Source: Enterobacter ludwigii
GTDB taxonomy: Bacteria > Pseudomonadota > Gammaproteobacteria > Enterobacterales > Enterobacteriaceae
Direction: 5' to 3'
DNA length: 64,000 nucleotides
Assembly: GCF_001750725.1 (NCBI RefSeq)
Contig: NZ_CP017279.1
Span: 868,001 to 932,000, forward strand
The translations under genes were made by a program, and so were the position numbers. The first letter of the stretch is position 1, and each line of letters starts with the position of its first letter. Positions 16,969 through 27,700 of this stretch are shown here, piece by piece. The notes beneath the pieces are model-generated. The model was not told where the DNA came from, did no database searches, and worked only from the letters and a program-made list of their open reading frames with translations.

Positions 16969-16996
16969 CCGCCGGGATCTCCCGGCGGTTTTTTAT
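16969..16996 (+). terminator. Terminator of ymdF
   Basis: CCGCCGGG-atct-CCCGGCGG followed by TTTTTT, textbook rho-independent signal. Confidence 0.9.
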
Positions 16997-17044
16997 TTCT
17001 GCAACATTGAACTGTCACCAAAGGCATCGCACACTAGAGGATTG

Positions 17045-17989
17045 ATGCTTATTTGCTGGTGCCGCATGTCTCTCTCCCGTTTCACATTCTCCGTCAAACC
17101 TCAGGAAGCCCTTCTCATTCTGATCACCATGTTCTGGGGCGGAACCTTTCTCGCCGTCCAGTACGCGGTCACGCTGAGCGGTCCGTTCTTTTTTGTCGGC
17201 CTGCGCTTTGCGACGGCGGCGATTGCCGTGGGGTTACTCTCGCTTAAAACCTTGCGTGGGCTGACGCTTAAAGAACTGAAGGCCGGGGTGGCCATTGGGG
17301 TTGCGATTGCCATGGGCTACAGCCTGCAGACGTGGGGATTGCAGACCATCACCAGCAGCAAATCGGCGTTTATTACCGCCATGTATGTGCCGCTGGTGCC
17401 GTTACTGCAATGGCTCTGTCTGGGGAGAATACCGGGTCTGATGTCCTGCACGGGGATCGTGCTGGCGTTTATTGGCCTTATCTTGCTTGCCGGGCCGGAA
17501 AACAACCTGCTGGCGCTGGGGCCGGGCGAAATCATTACGCTGGTGGGCGCTATCGCGATTGCCGCGGAAATTATTCTGATCAGCGCCTGGGCTGGCAAAG
17601 TGGACGTCAAGCGCGTCACCGTGGTTCAGCTGGCGACCGCGTCGCTGGTGGCTTTTACCACCATGGTGCCGGCAGGGGAGTCTGTTCCGCCGATGTCCAC
17701 CGGGCTGGTTGTGGTGGCGCTGGGGCTGGGTATCTTTAGCGCCATCATCCAGGTCACCATGAACTGGGCGCAGCGCAGCGTTTCCCCGACCCGTGCGACG
17801 GTTATCTATACCGGTGAACCGGTATGGGCGGGCATTTTCGGGCGTATCGCCGGAGAGCGTTTACCGCTGCTGGCGCTGGTGGGTGCGGCGTTTATTGTCG
17901 CCGGCGTGCTGGTGAGTGAGCTGAAGCTGAAACGGAAGAAAAAAGCGCTGCCAGAGCGTGACAGCGCTGCGATAAATCAAGAGTCCTGA
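17045..17989 (+). CDS. EamA/DMT-family transporter
   Basis: Ten-helix drug/metabolite exporter (314 aa) with two EamA repeats: first repeat ILITMFWGGTFLAVQYAV from about residue 25, second from about residue 155 (ALGPGEIITLVGAIAIAAEI), with the MNWAQRSVSPTRATVIYTGE segment typical of repeat two. Start ambiguous: ATG 17045 lies 4 nt after AGAGG, and an internal Met gives a start about 22 nt later. Convergent with rutG, and the two coding ends overlap by 13 nt. Substrate unknown. Confidence 0.85.
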   Translation: MLICWCRMSLSRFTFSVKPQEALLILITMFWGGTFLAVQYAVTLSGPFFFVGLRFATAAIAVGLLSLKTLRGLTLKELKAGVAIGVAIAMGYSLQTWGLQTITSSKSAFITAMYVPLVPLLQWLCLGRIPGLMSCTGIVLAFIGLILLAGPENNLLALGPGEIITLVGAIAIAAEIILISAWAGKVDVKRVTVVQLATASLVAFTTMVPAGESVPPMSTGLVVVALGLGIFSAIIQVTMNWAQRSVSPTRATVIYTGEPVWAGIFGRIAGERLPLLALVGAAFIVAGVLVSELKLKRKKKALPERDSAAINQES

Positions 17990-19305
17990 TGTACCACGTC
18001 GCCCTGCGGTGCGGCCGCTTCCCGGCGGCTCAGCAGGGCGTTAAGCAGGATTGCGCCAAAGGTTGCGGTGCCAATCCCACCAAGGGTGAAGCCGCCCAGC
18101 GTCAGGGCAAAATCTCCCGCCCCCAGCACCAGCGTGACCGCCACCATAATCAGGTTGCTGTTCTGGCTCAGATCGACACGGTGCTGCACCCAGATGCGTG
18201 CCCCGGCAACGGCAATCAGACCAAATACCACAATCGATGCCCCACCAATCACCGGCGCGGGAATGGTGTGGATCAGCGCGCCGAATTTCGGTGAGAAGCC
18301 GAGGAGCATCGCCATCACCGCTGCCGCCACGAAGACCAGGGTGGAGTAAACTTTGGTCACTGCCATCACACCAATATTTTCAGCGTAGGTCGTTACGCCG
18401 CTGCCGCCGACCGAGCCGGAGAGCATGGTAGCCAGACCGTCGCCGACAAAGGCGCGGCCCATGTAAGGGTCCATGCTGCGCCCGGTCATACCCGCAACGG
18501 CTTTCAGATGGCCTAAGTTTTCTGCCACCAGGATCACCGCAACCGGCGCAATTAACATCATCGCCTGCGTGTTAAAGACCGGAGACGTCACCTGCGGCAG
18601 GCCGAACCAGGCGGCGTTATGCAGCAGCGTAAAATCAACCGGCTTGCCCAGACCGAAGACGTTTGCCAGCAGGGCGTACACCAGACAGGCAACGATTAAC
18701 CCCACCAGGATCAACAGTCGCTGGATCATCCCCCGCGTAAACACCGCCACCAGGCCAATGCAGAGTACCGTGATCACCGCCATCCAGCTTTCAAAGGGCG
18801 AACCGGAAACACTTCTGACGGCTATTGGCGCAAGGTTCAGACCAATTGCCATTACCACTGCCCCGGTGACGACGGGAGGCATCATCCGCTCTATCCAGCG
18901 CGTCCCGACCTTCATGACCACCAGGCCAATCAGCGTGTAGACCAGCCCGCAGGCGATAATGCCGCCGAGCGCGACGCTCAGATTCGGGTTGATGCCCTGA
19001 CCGTTAAAGCCGGTGGTGGCGATGACCACGCCGACAAACGCAGCGCTGGAACCAAGATAGCTGGGCACGCGCCCGCCGGTGATGAAAAAGAACAGCAGGG
19101 TACCGATACCCGACATCAGAATGGACAGATTGGGATCAAGCCCCATCAGCATGGGCATCAGCACCGTTGCGCCGAACATCGCAACCGCGTGCTGAACCCC
19201 CATCACTAAGGTTGGCCCGAGCGGGAGCCTTTCATCCGGCGCGACCACGCCAGGTTCCGTAGAGGTCGATTTCAACTGCCAGTGGGGAAAACCGAACATT
19301 GCCAT
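17977..19305 (-). CDS. rutG: Pyrimidine permease RutG
   Basis: NCS2-family uracil/pyrimidine transporter (442 aa) in the inner membrane, supplying the Rut pathway. It has about 12-14 hydrophobic segments and the family motif VILVAENLGHLKAVAGMTGR near the substrate site. Last gene of rutABCDEFG, 21 nt after rutF. The stop overlaps the end of the convergent EamA gene. Confidence 0.95.
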   Translation of the reverse strand: MAMFGFPHWQLKSTSTEPGVVAPDERLPLGPTLVMGVQHAVAMFGATVLMPMLMGLDPNLSILMSGIGTLLFFFITGGRVPSYLGSSAAFVGVVIATTGFNGQGINPNLSVALGGIIACGLVYTLIGLVVMKVGTRWIERMMPPVVTGAVVMAIGLNLAPIAVRSVSGSPFESWMAVITVLCIGLVAVFTRGMIQRLLILVGLIVACLVYALLANVFGLGKPVDFTLLHNAAWFGLPQVTSPVFNTQAMMLIAPVAVILVAENLGHLKAVAGMTGRSMDPYMGRAFVGDGLATMLSGSVGGSGVTTYAENIGVMAVTKVYSTLVFVAAAVMAMLLGFSPKFGALIHTIPAPVIGGASIVVFGLIAVAGARIWVQHRVDLSQNSNLIMVAVTLVLGAGDFALTLGGFTLGGIGTATFGAILLNALLSRREAAAPQGDVVHQDS

Positions 19306-19326
19306 GAGCTGACTCCTTAAGGAGGG

Positions 19327-19821
19327 TTAACAGGCGGGTCGCATAAGCGCGTGATAGCCGCGGTCAAACCACACCAGCCCTTGCGGCGCGGGGTGGCGAA
19401 TAATCGAAACGATGTCGCAAAACAGGATGTCGTGCGTGCCCACGCTCACCGCCTGGCTGATACGGCAGTCAAACGAGGCCAGCGCCTCCTCCAGACGCGG
19501 GCAACCCGTTTCGCCGGTCTCCCAGCGCGCGGCGGCGAAGCGCTCGTCCATCGGGGTTTTCCCCCCAAACAGGTTTGATAGCGGCTCTTGTCCGGCGCTC
19601 AGGGTATTGACGCACAGGGTGCGGTTTTCACTGAAGGTCGGCCAGACGGATGCGCCACGGTTCAGGCATACCAGCAGCGTGGGTGGTGAATCCGTTACGC
19701 TGCACACCGCGCTGGCGGTGAAGCCCGCCATCCCGGCAGGACCGTCGGTGGTGATGATATTGACCGCCGCACCGACGCAGGCCATGGCATCACGGAAGGT
19801 TTGTTTATCGGGTGTCATCAT
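19327..19821 (-). CDS. rutF: FMN reductase RutF (NADH-dependent)
   Basis: Flavin reductase (164 aa, E. coli length) that supplies reduced FMN to the RutA monooxygenase. Flavin-reductase-like split-barrel: [20 protein letters not shown] and [11 protein letters not shown]. Spaced 9 nt from rutE and 21 nt from rutG inside the rut operon. Confidence 0.95.
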   Translation of the reverse strand: MMTPDKQTFRDAMACVGAAVNIITTDGPAGMAGFTASAVCSVTDSPPTLLVCLNRGASVWPTFSENRTLCVNTLSAGQEPLSNLFGGKTPMDERFAAARWETGETGCPRLEEALASFDCRISQAVSVGTHDILFCDIVSIIRHPAPQGLVWFDRGYHALMRPAC

Positions 19822-19830
19822 GATGGCTCC

Positions 19831-20421
19831 TTATGCCAGTGCGCATGCGTCTTCAAAGGCCAGACGCGGCAAACGGCCGTAGAGTTTGCTGGTATCGCCA
19901 TAGCCAATATTGATAAGCAGATTACTTTTTAGCGACGTGCCGGTGAAAAACGCGTCGTCGACTTTTTGGCGATCAAAGCCTGACATCGGGCCCGTATCGA
20001 GCCCCAGCGCCCGACAGGCGAAAATCAGGTAAGCCGCCTGCATCGCGCTGTTGCGAAAGGCGGTCTCTTCGGCAAGCGCCGGGCTTGAGGTAAACCAGCT
20101 CCGCGCATCCCCGTGGGGGAACAGGACGGGCAGGCGTTCATAAAATTCACTATCCCAGGCGACAATCGCCGTGACCGGGGCGGTGAGGGTTTTCTCCAGG
20201 TTGCCGCTGGAAAGCGCCGGGCGCAGTTTTTCTTTTCCCTCTGCGCTTCGTACAAACACAATCCGCGCTGGCGAGCAGTTGGCGGACGTGGGACCCCATT
20301 TCATCAGGTCGTAGATCTCGCGCAGCGTCTCGTCGCTGACGGGGATCGCCTGCCAGCCGTTATGGGTGCGTGCGCCGGTAAACAGTGATGCCAGCGCGCC
20401 AGGGGTAATCGCTTCGCTCAT
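19831..20421 (-). CDS. rutE: Malonic semialdehyde reductase RutE
   Basis: Nitroreductase-like FMN protein (196 aa, E. coli length) that reduces toxic malonic semialdehyde, the C3 end product of pyrimidine breakdown, to 3-hydroxypropionate. Conserved [19 protein letters not shown] near residue 37 and the flavin-binding [15 protein letters not shown] near the C-terminus. Fifth gene of the rut operon. Confidence 0.95.
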   Translation of the reverse strand: MSEAITPGALASLFTGARTHNGWQAIPVSDETLREIYDLMKWGPTSANCSPARIVFVRSAEGKEKLRPALSSGNLEKTLTAPVTAIVAWDSEFYERLPVLFPHGDARSWFTSSPALAEETAFRNSAMQAAYLIFACRALGLDTGPMSGFDRQKVDDAFFTGTSLKSNLLINIGYGDTSKLYGRLPRLAFEDACALA

Positions 20422-20430
20422 CAGGGCTCC

Positions 20431-21231
20431 TTATAAAGCGGGTTCAGGGCTGTGCAGCAGGCTGGCAAGCCCGTTCAGCAGCAGCGTATTAAAAGTTTCT
20501 GGCTCGGTGACGTTGCAGGCGTGCCCGCCCTGGCGCATTACCACCTTGTGGCTGCCGGGGATGGCCGCCTGCAGCTCAGTGGAACAGACCGCAGGGATGA
20601 GCAGATCGTCGGCGGAGCAGATAAGGTGTACCGGGCAGTGAATGCGTGAGGCATGGCGACTGAAGTCCGCTTTCTTCAGGGCATTCAGCCTGTGCAGCAG
20701 GTTGTTTTTGCCCTGGAAGTGGGCCAGTGCCAGGGCCTCTTCGGCCTCCAGGCGCGGCGCGCGGGCGGCCATCCAGTCGGCCGGGTAAAGAAACAGCGGC
20801 TGCGCCTCTACCCACGCCTGTGCGCCGCCTGCATGAAGCAGGCGTTCACGGATCTGGAAACAGCGTCGGGTATGAGCATTCAGAGTGAGCCAGCCGTTCA
20901 CGCACACCAGCGCGCTGAGGGCATCGGGGTGGTCGAGCGCCAGCTGCAGGCCGATCAGCGCCCCCAGCGCATGACCCACGACGCAGTAACGAACGATCCC
21001 GGCGGCATTCAGCGCCCGGGCCAGCTCGTCGGCCATCATCGCCAGGCTGTAGGCTTCCGGCAGCACGTCGGGATTATTGCCCGTCCCGCGCTGGTCGTAG
21101 CACACCACCTGGTACTCTTGCTCCAGGACGGCAAGCTGCGGTAGCCAGTAGCTGCCGCCCCCGCCAAGCCCGGCAATCAGGACAACCGTGGGCGCGCCGT
21201 CGTAAGGGGGAGGTGAGACAGAGAGCTTCAT
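20431..21231 (-). CDS. rutD: Aminoacrylate hydrolase RutD
   Basis: Alpha/beta-hydrolase (266 aa, E. coli length) assisting aminoacrylate breakdown in the Rut pathway. Begins [20 protein letters not shown]; oxyanion region GLGGGGSYW and nucleophile-elbow-like [12 protein letters not shown], in which the usual Ser is replaced by Ala (GHALG), as I recall for E. coli RutD. The longer frame to 21282 overlaps rutC and is rejected. Seven nt after rutC. Confidence 0.94.
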   Translation of the reverse strand: MKLSVSPPPYDGAPTVVLIAGLGGGGSYWLPQLAVLEQEYQVVCYDQRGTGNNPDVLPEAYSLAMMADELARALNAAGIVRYCVVGHALGALIGLQLALDHPDALSALVCVNGWLTLNAHTRRCFQIRERLLHAGGAQAWVEAQPLFLYPADWMAARAPRLEAEEALALAHFQGKNNLLHRLNALKKADFSRHASRIHCPVHLICSADDLLIPAVCSTELQAAIPGSHKVVMRQGGHACNVTEPETFNTLLLNGLASLLHSPEPAL

Positions 21232-21238
21232 GGCCGCC

Positions 21239-21625
21239 TCACTTTGCGATGTGTGCAACGGTCGCGATTTCAACCAGCGCATCTGGCTTCACCAGCCCAC
21301 ACTGAATGCAGAACCGGGCCGGTTTATCACCGGGAAAGAACTCGGCGTAAATGTCGTTAATCGCGGCGTAGTTTTTCCAGTCGGTGATAAAGATACTGTT
21401 GAACGTCACATCCTCCATTGTGCCACCCGCTGTTTCGATCACTTTTTTGATCGTCTCCAGCACGTGGCGGGTTTGCGCCTTTGGGTCGTTGGGGTAGACC
21501 ACGTTATTGTGCTGATCAAACGGCAGCGTGCCGGATACATACACCACACCATCGGCCAGCGTGCCGGGCACGAACGGGGCAATCGGGGTACTGGTTCCTG
21601 GCGGAATAATCACGGATTTCGGCAT
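21239..21625 (-). CDS. rutC: Aminoacrylate deaminase RutC (RidA family)
   Basis: RidA/YjgF-family protein (128 aa, as in E. coli) that speeds deamination of 3-aminoacrylate. Starts [20 protein letters not shown]; family residues include [10 protein letters not shown] and the C-terminal region [18 protein letters not shown]. Eleven nt after rutB. Confidence 0.95.
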   Translation of the reverse strand: MPKSVIIPPGTSTPIAPFVPGTLADGVVYVSGTLPFDQHNNVVYPNDPKAQTRHVLETIKKVIETAGGTMEDVTFNSIFITDWKNYAAINDIYAEFFPGDKPARFCIQCGLVKPDALVEIATVAHIAK

Positions 21626-21636
21626 GGTCTTGTTCC

Positions 21637-22326
21637 TCAGGCAATACGGGCTAACGGTGGATTCAGGGCGTCGCAAAAATCCGCGACGTTGCTGACCCAG
21701 CCAAAAAAGGTTTCGATGTTGAACAGGGCCGCTTGCTGCGCAAACGCCGGCCCGGCCTGATGGGTGGCGTCTTCCAGCACCACGCCAAAATATTCCAGGA
21801 AGAAGCCGTCGCGCAGGGTGGATTCCACGCAGACGTTGGTAGCGATGCCGGTAAAGACCAGATGACGGATCCCCCGGCTGCGCAGCAGGCTGTCGAGCGG
21901 GGTGTTAAAAAAGCCGCTGTAGCGCGGTTTGGGCAGCACGATATCGCCTGCCTCTGGCACCAGCTCATCCACCAGCTGGTAATCCCAGCTGCCTTTCGCC
22001 AGCAGTGTGCCCTGCAGTTCGGGCCGTTTGCGCATGGTTTTCAGGGCGTTCGATTTATGGAAATTGGGAGAGCCCGGGCCACCGGCCTCCACATATTGAT
22101 CGTCCCAGCCGTTCTGGAACCAGACGATCAGCATGCCTGCCGCGCGGGCTGCGTTGACTGCGGTTTTAATGTTCTCAATCACCGGTCGGGTGGCGGAGAC
22201 GTCAAATCCCGCCAGATCCAGATAGCCGCCCTGGCTGGCATAGGCGTTTTGCATATCCACCACAATCAGGGCACTTTGGTGCGGCGCAAAGGTGATGGCT
22301 TCCGGACGTGCTGCAAGCGTGGTCAT
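21637..22326 (-). CDS. rutB: Ureidoacrylate amidohydrolase RutB
   Basis: Isochorismatase-like cysteine hydrolase (229 aa) that splits ureidoacrylate (and the peroxide form) to carbamate and aminoacrylate. Catalytic triad positions Asp24 (VVDMQNAY), Lys133 (VLPKPRYS) and Cys166 (ATNVCVEST) match those of the characterised E. coli enzyme. The start at 22326 shares one base with the rutA stop (TAATG), indicating translational coupling; the frame extends to 22368 but inside rutA. Confidence 0.96.
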   Translation of the reverse strand: MTTLAARPEAITFAPHQSALIVVDMQNAYASQGGYLDLAGFDVSATRPVIENIKTAVNAARAAGMLIVWFQNGWDDQYVEAGGPGSPNFHKSNALKTMRKRPELQGTLLAKGSWDYQLVDELVPEAGDIVLPKPRYSGFFNTPLDSLLRSRGIRHLVFTGIATNVCVESTLRDGFFLEYFGVVLEDATHQAGPAFAQQAALFNIETFFGWVSNVADFCDALNPPLARIA

Positions 22327-23417
22327 TACGCGACCTCCTTTGTGATAGCAGGAATGTGGGCGCGGCACTGCATCAGCGGCTGAATGCGCTCGCCGAATGT
22401 TTCCACACCGGTCAGGAACTCATCGAAGGTCAGCAGCACGCCTTCCGCACCGGGCACGGCGGCCACTTCATCGAGCATTCTGGCGACGCTGGCATAGGAA
22501 CCGACCAGCGTGCCCATGTTGATGTTGACCGCTGAGGTCGGGTCGGCCATCTGACGGACGTTGGTGTCCGAGCCGGAACGGGTATCTTTCTGGCTCTGTT
22601 CGGTGAGCCAGCTCAGCGCTTCATCGTCCGCGCCCGCCTTATACCGTTCCCATTTCGCGCGGGCGGCGTCGTCGGTTTCGTCGGCAATGACCATAAACAG
22701 GACATAGGAACCCACATCGCGACCGGTTTTGTCCGCGGCCTCTTTCATGCGTGCCGCGGTCGGGGCGAAGGCGGCTGGGGTATTCACGCCTTTGCCAAAG
22801 CAGAAGTTGAAGTCGGCGTATTTAGCGGAGAATTCCATTCCTGCGTCGCTCTGCCCGGCGCAGATCACTTTCATCGGGGCGGAAGGCTGCGGGCTAACGC
22901 GGCAGTCGTTCATGGTGAAGTAATCACCTTTGAAGTCGCTTTTGCCGGTGCCCCAGAGATCGCGCAGCACCTGCACATACTCGGTCAGGTAGTCATAGCG
23001 GCGGGAGAAATACTCGTCGCCCGGCCAGATCCCCATCTGCTCATACTCAGGTTTTTGCCAGCCCGTAACCAGGTTAACGCCAAAGCGACCACCGGAGATG
23101 GAGTCGATGGTGGAGGCCATTCTGGCAACGATCGCCGGCGGCAGGGTGAGGGTGGCGGCCGTCGCGTAGATCTGAATGCGCGAGGTGACGGCTGCCAGCC
23201 CGGCCATCAGGGTGAAGGACTCCAGGTTGTGATCCCAGAATTCGGTCTTGCCGCCGAAACCCCGCAGTTTGATCATCGAAAGCGCAAAATCGAAATGGTA
23301 GTGCTCCGCCTTCTGCACGATAGCTTTATTCAGCTCAAAAGTAGGCATGTATTGCGGGGCGGTGGTCGAGATTAGCCAGCCGTTGTTGCCGATAGGTACA
23401 AATACGCCAATTTTCAT
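22326..23417 (-). CDS. rutA: Pyrimidine monooxygenase RutA
   Basis: Luciferase-like flavin monooxygenase (363 aa, exactly the E. coli length) that opens the uracil ring using FMNH2 and O2, the first step of the Rut pathway. Begins [20 protein letters not shown]; contains [15 protein letters not shown] and [20 protein letters not shown]. The start at 23417 is preceded by AGAGAGG. First gene of the operon, driven by a sigma-54-type promoter at 23457-23473. Confidence 0.97.
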   Translation of the reverse strand: MKIGVFVPIGNNGWLISTTAPQYMPTFELNKAIVQKAEHYHFDFALSMIKLRGFGGKTEFWDHNLESFTLMAGLAAVTSRIQIYATAATLTLPPAIVARMASTIDSISGGRFGVNLVTGWQKPEYEQMGIWPGDEYFSRRYDYLTEYVQVLRDLWGTGKSDFKGDYFTMNDCRVSPQPSAPMKVICAGQSDAGMEFSAKYADFNFCFGKGVNTPAAFAPTAARMKEAADKTGRDVGSYVLFMVIADETDDAARAKWERYKAGADDEALSWLTEQSQKDTRSGSDTNVRQMADPTSAVNINMGTLVGSYASVARMLDEVAAVPGAEGVLLTFDEFLTGVETFGERIQPLMQCRAHIPAITKEVA

Positions 23418-23456
23418 CACGAACCTCTCTTTACGACGTTGCAGGTAAAGAGGGTT

Positions 23457-23473
23457 TTGCAAAGGCAATGCCA
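23457..23473 (-). promoter_or_regulatory. Sigma-54-type promoter of the rut operon
   Basis: Minus strand TGGCATTGCCTTTGCAA: GG and GC separated by exactly 10 bases, matching TGGCAC-N5-TTGCA at nearly all positions. It fits nitrogen-limitation control of rut as known in E. coli. Confidence 0.8.
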
Positions 23474-23537
23474 GTTTTGAAAATGGCTTTGTTATTAATG
23501 TGTTAATCAATGGTTGGTTAATTGAGATACGCAAATG

Positions 23538-23553
23538 TGGACTAAATGGTCAA
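23538..23553. promoter_or_regulatory. RutR-binding-site-like sequence
   Basis: Reverse complement TTGACCATTTAGTCCA compared with the RutR consensus TTGACCA-nn-TGGTCAA. It lies about 65 nt upstream of the sigma-54 promoter, between rutA and rutR. Confidence 0.65.
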
Positions 23554-23580
23554 AAACATTGCACAGAAAACAGGCATTCA

Positions 23581-23597
23581 TGCGCGATCGGAGTGCA
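23581..23597. promoter_or_regulatory. NtrC-site-like palindrome
   Basis: TGCGCGATCGGAGTGCA resembles the NtrC consensus TGCACC-N5-GGTGCA and sits about 110 nt upstream of the sigma-54 promoter, an enhancer-like distance. Confidence 0.45.
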
Positions 23598-23660
23598 GAG
23601 TGTCGTGGTCGGTGAGGGGTTTTGCTATGCTGATGGCAACGCAAAATATGGAGAGCGGGA

Positions 23661-24299
23661 ATGACACAAGGTGCAGTGAAAACACCCGGTAAACGTTCGC
23701 AGGCGGTCAGTGCGAAGAAGCAGGCCATCCTGAGTGCGGCGCTGGAGACCTTTTCGCAGTTTGGTATTCATGGCACGCGCCTGGAGCAGGTGGCGGAACA
23801 GGCCGGGGTGTCGAAAACGAATCTGCTCTACTACTACCCGTCGAAAGAGGCGCTTTACATTGCGGTGATGCAGCAGATCCTCGATATCTGGCTGGCGCCG
23901 CTTAAGGCGTTTCGCGAAGAGCTTGCCCCGCTGGTGGCGATCAGGGAGTACATTCGCCTGAAGCTGGAGGTGTCGCGTGATTATCCGCAGGCGTCACGGC
24001 TGTTCTGCCTGGAGATGCTGCAGGGCGCACCGCTGTTGCAGGCGGAACTGACCGGGGATTTAAAACAGCTGGTTGACGAGAAATCGGCCATTATTGCCGG
24101 ATGGGTGGCGGGCGGGAAGCTGGCTCCAGTTGACCCGCATCATCTGATCTTTATGATTTGGGCCTCCACTCAGCATTACGCTGACTTTGCGGCCCAGGTT
24201 GAAGCGGTGACCGGTAAAACGCTCCAGGATGAGGCGTTTTTCCACAGCACGCTGGAAAACGTTCAGCAGATGATCATTGAAGGGATCCGCGTGCGTTAG
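23661..24299 (+). CDS. rutR: TetR-family pyrimidine regulator RutR
   Basis: Dimeric TetR-type repressor (212 aa, E. coli length) that senses uracil/thymine and controls rut and other pyrimidine genes. The N-terminal helix-turn-helix runs about residues 20-65: LSAALETFSQFGIHGTRLEQ followed by VAEQAGVSKTNLLYYYPSKE. Divergent from rutA with a RutR-like box between. Its end overlaps the convergent LprI-like gene by 4 nt. Confidence 0.96.
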   Translation: MTQGAVKTPGKRSQAVSAKKQAILSAALETFSQFGIHGTRLEQVAEQAGVSKTNLLYYYPSKEALYIAVMQQILDIWLAPLKAFREELAPLVAIREYIRLKLEVSRDYPQASRLFCLEMLQGAPLLQAELTGDLKQLVDEKSAIIAGWVAGGKLAPVDPHHLIFMIWASTQHYADFAAQVEAVTGKTLQDEAFFHSTLENVQQMIIEGIRVR

Positions 24300-24691
24300 T
24301 TTCCCGGCGGAAGAGGGCAGCTTAAATCGCCCTCTTCACACTGCATCAGTGAGGCAAGAAACGCTTCACGCTCAACGGTTTTTTCGTTCAGGCACTGGCT
24401 GATGATCATCGGCTGAACGCTGCCTCCCTCAGTACCCGACCCGATAAAGTTGCAGTCGGCATCGCGCAGGGCAATCCACGCCTGCTGTGCCTTTTTCAGA
24501 AGCTCACGCTGTGGGGCTTCTGCGCGTTTGATGGCAGCCTGATACGTCTGATTCAGTTTTTTATCGGCTGCCTGGTACTGCTGCGCCGTACAGGTGTTCA
24601 TTTCAAGCTGGGTGGTCGCATTTGCGCATTCTTCTGCCAGCGCGTTCGCGCTCAGCAGCAATGCAGCCCCCGCGATCAGATATCTTTTCAT
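24296..24691 (-). CDS. LprI-like (DUF1311) secreted protein
   Basis: Periplasmic protein (131 aa) with signal peptide MKRYLIAGAALLLSANALA and one LprI/DUF1311 domain: QLEMNTCTAQQYQAADKKLN and QAWIALRDADCNF, with conserved cysteines likely disulphide-bonded. Some members inhibit lysozyme; whether this one does is not shown by sequence. Of two adjacent ATGs, the second (24691) is better spaced from GGAGG. Confidence 0.8.
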   Translation of the reverse strand: MKRYLIAGAALLLSANALAEECANATTQLEMNTCTAQQYQAADKKLNQTYQAAIKRAEAPQRELLKKAQQAWIALRDADCNFIGSGTEGGSVQPMIISQCLNEKTVEREAFLASLMQCEEGDLSCPLPPGN

Positions 24692-24711
24692 CATCCCCTC
24701 CATGTAAAAAA

Positions 24712-24779
24712 GCCGGATGCGCTGTGCTTATCCGGCCCTGGGTTATTTTGTCACCCCGGTAAGCGTAGTGCCACCGGGG
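24712..24779. repeat. Paired REP-like palindromes (BIME-like)
   Basis: Two REP-type imperfect palindromes, 24712-24737 (GCCGGATGCG..TATCCGGCC) and 24754-24779 (CCCCGGTAAG..CCACCGGGG), lie in the short gap between the LprI-like gene and putA. Confidence 0.7.
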
Positions 24780-24792
24780 ATATTTTACACGA

Positions 24793-27700
24793 TTAACCGA
24801 TTGTCATCAGGCTCGCGTTACCGCCCGCCGCCGCGGTGTTCACGCTGAGCGAGCGCTCCACGTACAGACGTTCCAGCAGCAGGTTGGTTTCGCCGCGGGC
24901 AAAGCCCTGTACCGAAACAATCGCACCGCTGCGGGCCGCCACCTGCTCGCACAGTTCGCGCAACTGGTCGGAATCACCGTGATAGATAACGGCATCAAAC
25001 GGCTGAGTCAGCAGGGCATCGGGCTTCGCAAAATGAATGCGGGCAGAGACCGCTTTCGGCAGCTGTTTCGCCAGGTCACGATGCAGTGCATCTTCCGGCC
25101 ACAGCACTTCACAACCGGTTGCAGCAGCAGCGGCCAGCTGAACCAGCGCATCCTGCTCGTTGTCCGCCACGCACAGCACACGCTCGCGCGGCATCAGCGT
25201 CCAGGTGTTGCGCTCACCGGTTGGCCCCGGCAGCAGGCGCTGCGTTCCCGCCTGCGCCAGTTCGCCATACTGCTGTGCGACAGCGCGCAGTTCCGGGCGT
25301 GTTTCTGCCCACGTGATGAGCGCCTCCAGCGGCTGTGTCAGCACGGCCTTCAGCTGCGCGTCCACCGGACGTTCGGCATCCTGACGTGCCAGCGTCACGC
25401 CGAGCGCATTGTCCGGACGGTTTGCCAGCAGACGGTATAGGTAGAGTGGACCACCGGCTTTTGGACCGGTACCTGACAGACCTTCACCGCCGAACGGCTG
25501 TACGCCCACTACCGCGCCGACCATGTTACGGTTGACGTATAGGTTGCCTACTTTAGCGCTGCCGGTCACCTGAGCGATGGTCTCATCGATGCGGGTATGC
25601 ACGCCGAGGGTCAGGCCATAGCCGGAGGCGTTAATCTGTTCAATCAGCTCGTTGAGGTTGTTACGGTTGTAGCGCACCACGTGCAATACCGGGCCAAAGA
25701 CCTCTTTTTTCAGCTCGTCGAAGCTGGCCAGTTCAATCAGCGTTGGCGGCACAAAGGTGCCGGTCTGCCACTCGCGGGCATCCTCGCTGTTTTCACGCAC
25801 GGCCTGGAAGACCGGACGGCCTTTGGCGCGCATGGTCTGAATGTGGTTTTCGATATTTGCTTTGGCTTCCGCGTCGATAACCGGCCCGATATCGGTCGTG
25901 AGACGGCCCGGGTTACCCATGCGGCATTCGGCCATCGCGCCGCGCAGCATCTTCAGCGTGTGGTCTGCCACGTCATCCTGCAGACACAGCACGCGCAGGG
26001 CGGAACAGCGCTGGCCCGCGCTGTCGAAGGCGGAGGCGAGAACATCGACCACCACCTGCTCGGTGAGCGCGGAGGAGTCGACGATCATGGCGTTCATGCC
26101 GCCGGTTTCAGCGATGAGCGGCGTTGGACGCCCCTGTGCATCAAGACGGGTGGCGATGTTGCGCTGCAGCAGGGAGGCCACTTCAGTTGAGCCGGTAAAC
26201 ATCACGCCGCGCACACGGTTATCGGCGGTCAGTTTCGCCCCGACCGTTTCACCGCGGCCCGGCAACAGCTGTATGACACCCGCAGGCACGCCCGCTTCCA
26301 GCAGAATGTTAATACCCTGAGCGGCAATCAGCGGGGTCTGCTCCGCCGGTTTTGCCAGCACGCTGTTGCCTGCGGCAAGTGCGGCGGCAATCTGGCCGGT
26401 GAAGATCGCCAGCGGGAAGTTCCACGGACTGATACACACCACCGGACCGAGAGGACGGTGGGTTTCGTTATCGAAATCATCACGAACCTGGCCTGCGTAG
26501 TAGTGCAGGAAGTCGACCGCTTCACGAACTTCGGCAATGGCGTTGCTGAAGGTTTTACCTGCTTCGCGCACCAGGATCCCGATGAGCGACTGCATCTGGT
26601 CTTCCATCAGCACCGCAGCACGTTCCAGAATGGCGCCACGCTCTTGCGGCGGCGTCGCGAACCAGATTGGCGCGTTATTCACCGCGCTGTCCAGCGCCTG
26701 ATCCACTTCTGCTTCGGTTGCTTCACGCACGTAGCCGACGATATCTTTTGGCTCCGCCGGGTTAATCACGGGCTGCATTTCGCCATCAGCGACGGGCTGC
26801 TCCAGAATCGGTTTGGCCTGCCATTTCTGCAGCGCGCTGTTGAGCAGGGCGGAGGAGAGGGAGGCCAGACGGTGTTCGTTCGCCAGGTCCAGGCCCGCGG
26901 AGTTCACGCGACCTTTGCCGTACAGTTCACGCGGCAGCGGGATCTTCGGATGCGGCAGGCCAATCTGACCTTCCTGGGCCGCCATCTTCTCAACCGCCTG
27001 CACCGGATCGGCAACCAGCTCGTCAAGCGGCAGGGTGGTATCGGCGATACGGTTAACGAAGGAGGTGTTCGCCCCGTTCTCCAGCAGACGACGCACCAGG
27101 TACGCCAGCAGGGTTTCATGGGTGCCCACCGGGGCATAAATACGGCACGGACGGTTCAGTTTGCCGTCCGCCACTTTACCGGTGACCTGCTCGTACAGCG
27201 GTTCACCCATGCCGTGCAGGCACTGGAACTCATACTGACCCGGATAGTAGTTCTGACCGGCCAGGCTGTAGATGGCCGCCAGAGTGTGGGCGTTATGGGT
27301 GGCAAACTGCGGGTAAATCAGGTTCGGCACGCCGAGCAGTTTTTTCGCGCAGGCAAGGTATGAGACATCGGTGTAAACCTTGCGGGTATAGACCGGATAG
27401 CCTTCCAGACCTTCCATCTGGGCGCGTTTAATTTCGCTGTCCCAGTAGGCGCCTTTTACCAGGCGGATCATCAGGCGACGGCGGCTGCGGCTTGCCAGGT
27501 CAATCAGGTAATCAATCACGAACGGACAACGTTTCTGATACGCCTGGATAACGAAACCAATTCCGTTCCAGCCTGCCAGCTCCGGCTCGAAGCACAGTTT
27601 TTCCAGCAGATCGAGGGAGATCTCCAGGCGGTCGGCCTCTTCGGCATCGATGTTGATACCGATGTCGTACTGGCGCGCCAGCAGGGTCAGAGACTTCAGG

